Shown here one piece after another: positions 5,198 through 6,742 of a stretch of 6,742 nt of DNA. Position 1 is the stretch's first letter. Each line of letters starts with the position of its first letter. The stretch covers positions 1 through 6,742 of the forward strand of contig JBGOZE010000059.1 of the NCBI GenBank assembly GCA_041479965.1, in the 5' to 3' direction. The position numbers and the translations under genes were made by a program. The stretch is from SM23-78 sp041479965 (GTDB lineage Archaea > Nanobdellota > Nanobdellia > Woesearchaeales > SM23-78). The notes below the pieces were generated by a model. That model saw nothing but the letters and a program-made list of their open reading frames with translations, searched no databases and had not been told where the DNA came from.

Positions 5198-6145
5198 ATG
5201 ATAACAGTAGCAAAGAAGAAAGACCTGGAAAAACAAGGCTACCGCTTAGTAGGAGAGCACTCAGCCATCAAGGTCTGCCTGTGGACCAAGAAAAGCCTTA
5301 TTGACACTGGAAGCTGCTACAAGCAGAAGTTCTACGGAATCAACAGCCACAGATGCGTCCAGATGACTCCGAGCCTGCCTAACTGCACCCTAAGATGCAG
5401 ATGGTGCTGGAGAGACATAGAGCATACTGTGCCCAGATGGATTGGCAAGACAGACTCTCCTAAAGATATAATCAAGGGATGCATTGCTGAGCACGTCAAA
5501 TACCTTCAAGGCTTCGGAGGGAATGAGAAAGCCAACAACAAAAAATATTCTGAAGCACATAAACCTTTGCACTTCGCTATCAGCCTTGCAGGAGAACCTA
5601 CGCTCTATCCTGAGCTGCCAGAACTCATCAAGGAATTGAAAAAACAGCGAATCACATCTTTCCTTGTGACTAATGGCACAAATCCTGAGATGCTTGAGAA
5701 GCTGAAGAAGAGCCCGCCGACACAATTATATCTCACCCTGCCTGCCCCTAACAAGAAAATTTTCGAGCAAATGTGCTCGCCACTGGTCAAGGATGCATGG
5801 GAGAAGATTCTTGAGTCCCTCAAGATAATGAAGGAGCTGAAGAAAAAGACCAGGACAACCATCAGATTGACTCTTGCTGGCAACAACAACATGCTCAACC
5901 CAGAGGAATATGCAGAGCTGATAAAGCTCGCAGAGCCCATGTTCGTGGAGTGCAAAGCCTACATGTTCGTCGGCTATTCCAAGAAGAGGATGCATGTAGA
6001 AGACATGCCTTTGCACGACGAGATAAAGGATTTTGCGCAACAGCTGGGAAATTATCTTGGCTACAGGATTGTTGATGAGCAGCCCATATCCCGTGTTGTT
6101 CTGTTGATGAAGAAAGATAGCCCTAAGAGAAAGATTAAATTCTAG
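5198..6145 (+). CDS. taw1: tRNA 4-demethylwyosine synthase, archaeal Taw1/TYW1 (radical SAM)
   Basis: Taw1 condenses pyruvate with N1-methylguanosine-37 of tRNA-Phe to form the tricyclic 4-demethylwyosine (imG-14). Numbering from ATG 5198 (315 aa), the radical-SAM motif CTLRCRWC gives C63, C67 and C70. The second-cluster cysteines are C27 (VCLW), C40 (SCYK) and C53 (HRC), and K42 in CYKQKFYG matches the lysine proposed to bind pyruvate. Further family blocks are HFAISLAGEPTLYP (the glycine-rich GEP motif) and FVGYSKKRM with EDMPLHDEI near the C-terminus. Cysteine positions match my memory of the Methanocaldococcus enzyme to within one residue, which supports ATG 5198 over an in-frame TTG at 5159. 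It is the archaeal stand-alone form, without the flavodoxin domain of eukaryotic TYW1. The 3' end overlaps the convergent phosphoesterase gene by 4 bases. Confidence 0.95.
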   Translation: MITVAKKKDLEKQGYRLVGEHSAIKVCLWTKKSLIDTGSCYKQKFYGINSHRCVQMTPSLPNCTLRCRWCWRDIEHTVPRWIGKTDSPKDIIKGCIAEHVKYLQGFGGNEKANNKKYSEAHKPLHFAISLAGEPTLYPELPELIKELKKQRITSFLVTNGTNPEMLEKLKKSPPTQLYLTLPAPNKKIFEQMCSPLVKDAWEKILESLKIMKELKKKTRTTIRLTLAGNNNMLNPEEYAELIKLAEPMFVECKAYMFVGYSKKRMHVEDMPLHDEIKDFAQQLGNYLGYRIVDEQPISRVVLLMKKDSPKRKIKF

Positions 6146-6729
6146 ATTTCTATCAATTTCCCTTCTGGCCCGGGATTGACTATGATGGTCTTGCCTATCT
6201 TGTCCTGAGCACCCTCGTTCTCGTGCAGGTGGCCGCAGATGACGAGCAAGGGCTTTTGCTCGCGTATGAAATCCCTATAGGTCTTGTTGCCTGCGTGCTC
6301 GCCCATTATCATGTCTGTCTTGTTGCCGTACGGAGGGCCGTGGAAGAGCATGACTAGCTGCCTGCCGATCCTTCTTTGCCTTATCTTGTCAGCGAACTTC
6401 TCGAACCTCTCGTCTTTCAGTGAGAATCCTCCTCCGCCATAGCCTATAAAAAGGATGCCTTCCTTCTCGTAGAACTCCCTGTGCAGGAAGAATAGGTTCC
6501 TGTGATGCTCGCACTCTGACCTGAGCCTGCCATCTGATTCATGGTTGCCTGGTATGATGAGCACGGGCTTGCCAAGGCTGTTGAGCTCATGCAGCAAAAC
6601 CCTGAGATGAGTCTCAAAGATGGTAAGGTCTCCTGCGCAGAGCAAGATGTCTGCCCTGGCTGCTTTTTTCTTCAGCTTCCTGAGAGAATCCATGTCTCCG
6701 TGAGTATCGACGAATGCTAAGAGCATCAT
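6142..6729 (-). CDS. Calcineurin-like metallophosphoesterase (Icc-related)
   Basis: This is a 195-aa two-metal phosphoesterase. All five motif blocks are present: DTH (D8, H10), GDL (G33-D34), GNHE (61-64), the H130 of LFHGPP, and GHLHE (H167, H169). The YGGGGFS loop (97-103), HGPPYG and NPGP (185-188) point to the small archaeal/bacterial subgroup related to Icc rather than to Mre11 or YfcE. There is no signal peptide, so it is cytosolic. The natural substrate is unknown; phosphodiester or nucleotide-type substrates are usual for the superfamily. Two consecutive ATGs (6729 and 6726) are available, and with only 13 bases of upstream sequence the choice cannot be made. Family-typical length, so the gene is probably complete. 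Confidence 0.92.
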   Translation of the reverse strand: MMLLAFVDTHGDMDSLRKLKKKAARADILLCAGDLTIFETHLRVLLHELNSLGKPVLIIPGNHESDGRLRSECEHHRNLFFLHREFYEKEGILFIGYGGGGFSLKDERFEKFADKIRQRRIGRQLVMLFHGPPYGNKTDMIMGEHAGNKTYRDFIREQKPLLVICGHLHENEGAQDKIGKTIIVNPGPEGKLIEI

Positions 6730-6742
6730 TTCAATGCTACTG

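Noticed and set aside
5390..6040. Three long open frames on the minus strand opposite Taw1
   Set aside because: They lie wholly antisense to a well-conserved radical SAM gene and show no recognisable motif. Their composition is that of a shadow frame.

Overview
The window looks archaeal. It carries an archaeal TFS/RPB9-type transcription factor and Taw1, the archaeal/eukaryotic wyosine-tRNA enzyme. Shine-Dalgarno (SD) sites are of the GGTGA type, and TATA boxes (TTTATAAA) lie about 27-28 bases upstream of two start codons that appear to be leaderless. The compact genome, tight gene spacing and small lineage-type hypotheticals suggest a DPANN-like archaeon (Woesearchaeota/Pacearchaeota style). 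That placement is inference, not proof. No mobile element, CRISPR array, rRNA or tRNA was recognised.

Layout. Positions 1-604 (+): transcription elongation factor TFS, then a DUF167/YggU-family protein 4 bases later. Positions 660-1800 (-): a P-loop nucleotide kinase followed by a dCMP deaminase, ending in an oligo-T terminator. Positions 1801-1987: a divergent promoter region. Positions 1988-4256 (+): a double-length ThyX-type thymidylate synthase and a thymidylate kinase 4 bases downstream. Positions 4299-4424 (-): a 41-codon leaderless small gene. Positions 4561-5079 (-): a PepSY-like hypothetical. Positions 5198-6145 (+): Taw1. Positions 6142-6729 (-): a calcineurin-like phosphoesterase whose stop codon shares a CTAG palindrome with the Taw1 stop.

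The centre of the window (707-4256) reads as one pyrimidine deoxynucleotide module expressed from a shared divergent promoter region: dCMP to dUMP (deaminase), dUMP to dTMP (ThyX), dTMP to dTDP (Tmk), plus a kinase of unknown specificity coupled to the deaminase. Two points stand out. First, the ThyX is a tandem duplication in which the two halves have lost complementary parts of the active site. Second, the kinase and deaminase genes meet at an A7 run where a single -1 slip would fuse them into one protein, the architecture I recall for fungal Dcd1 and for anti-phage dCTP deaminases.
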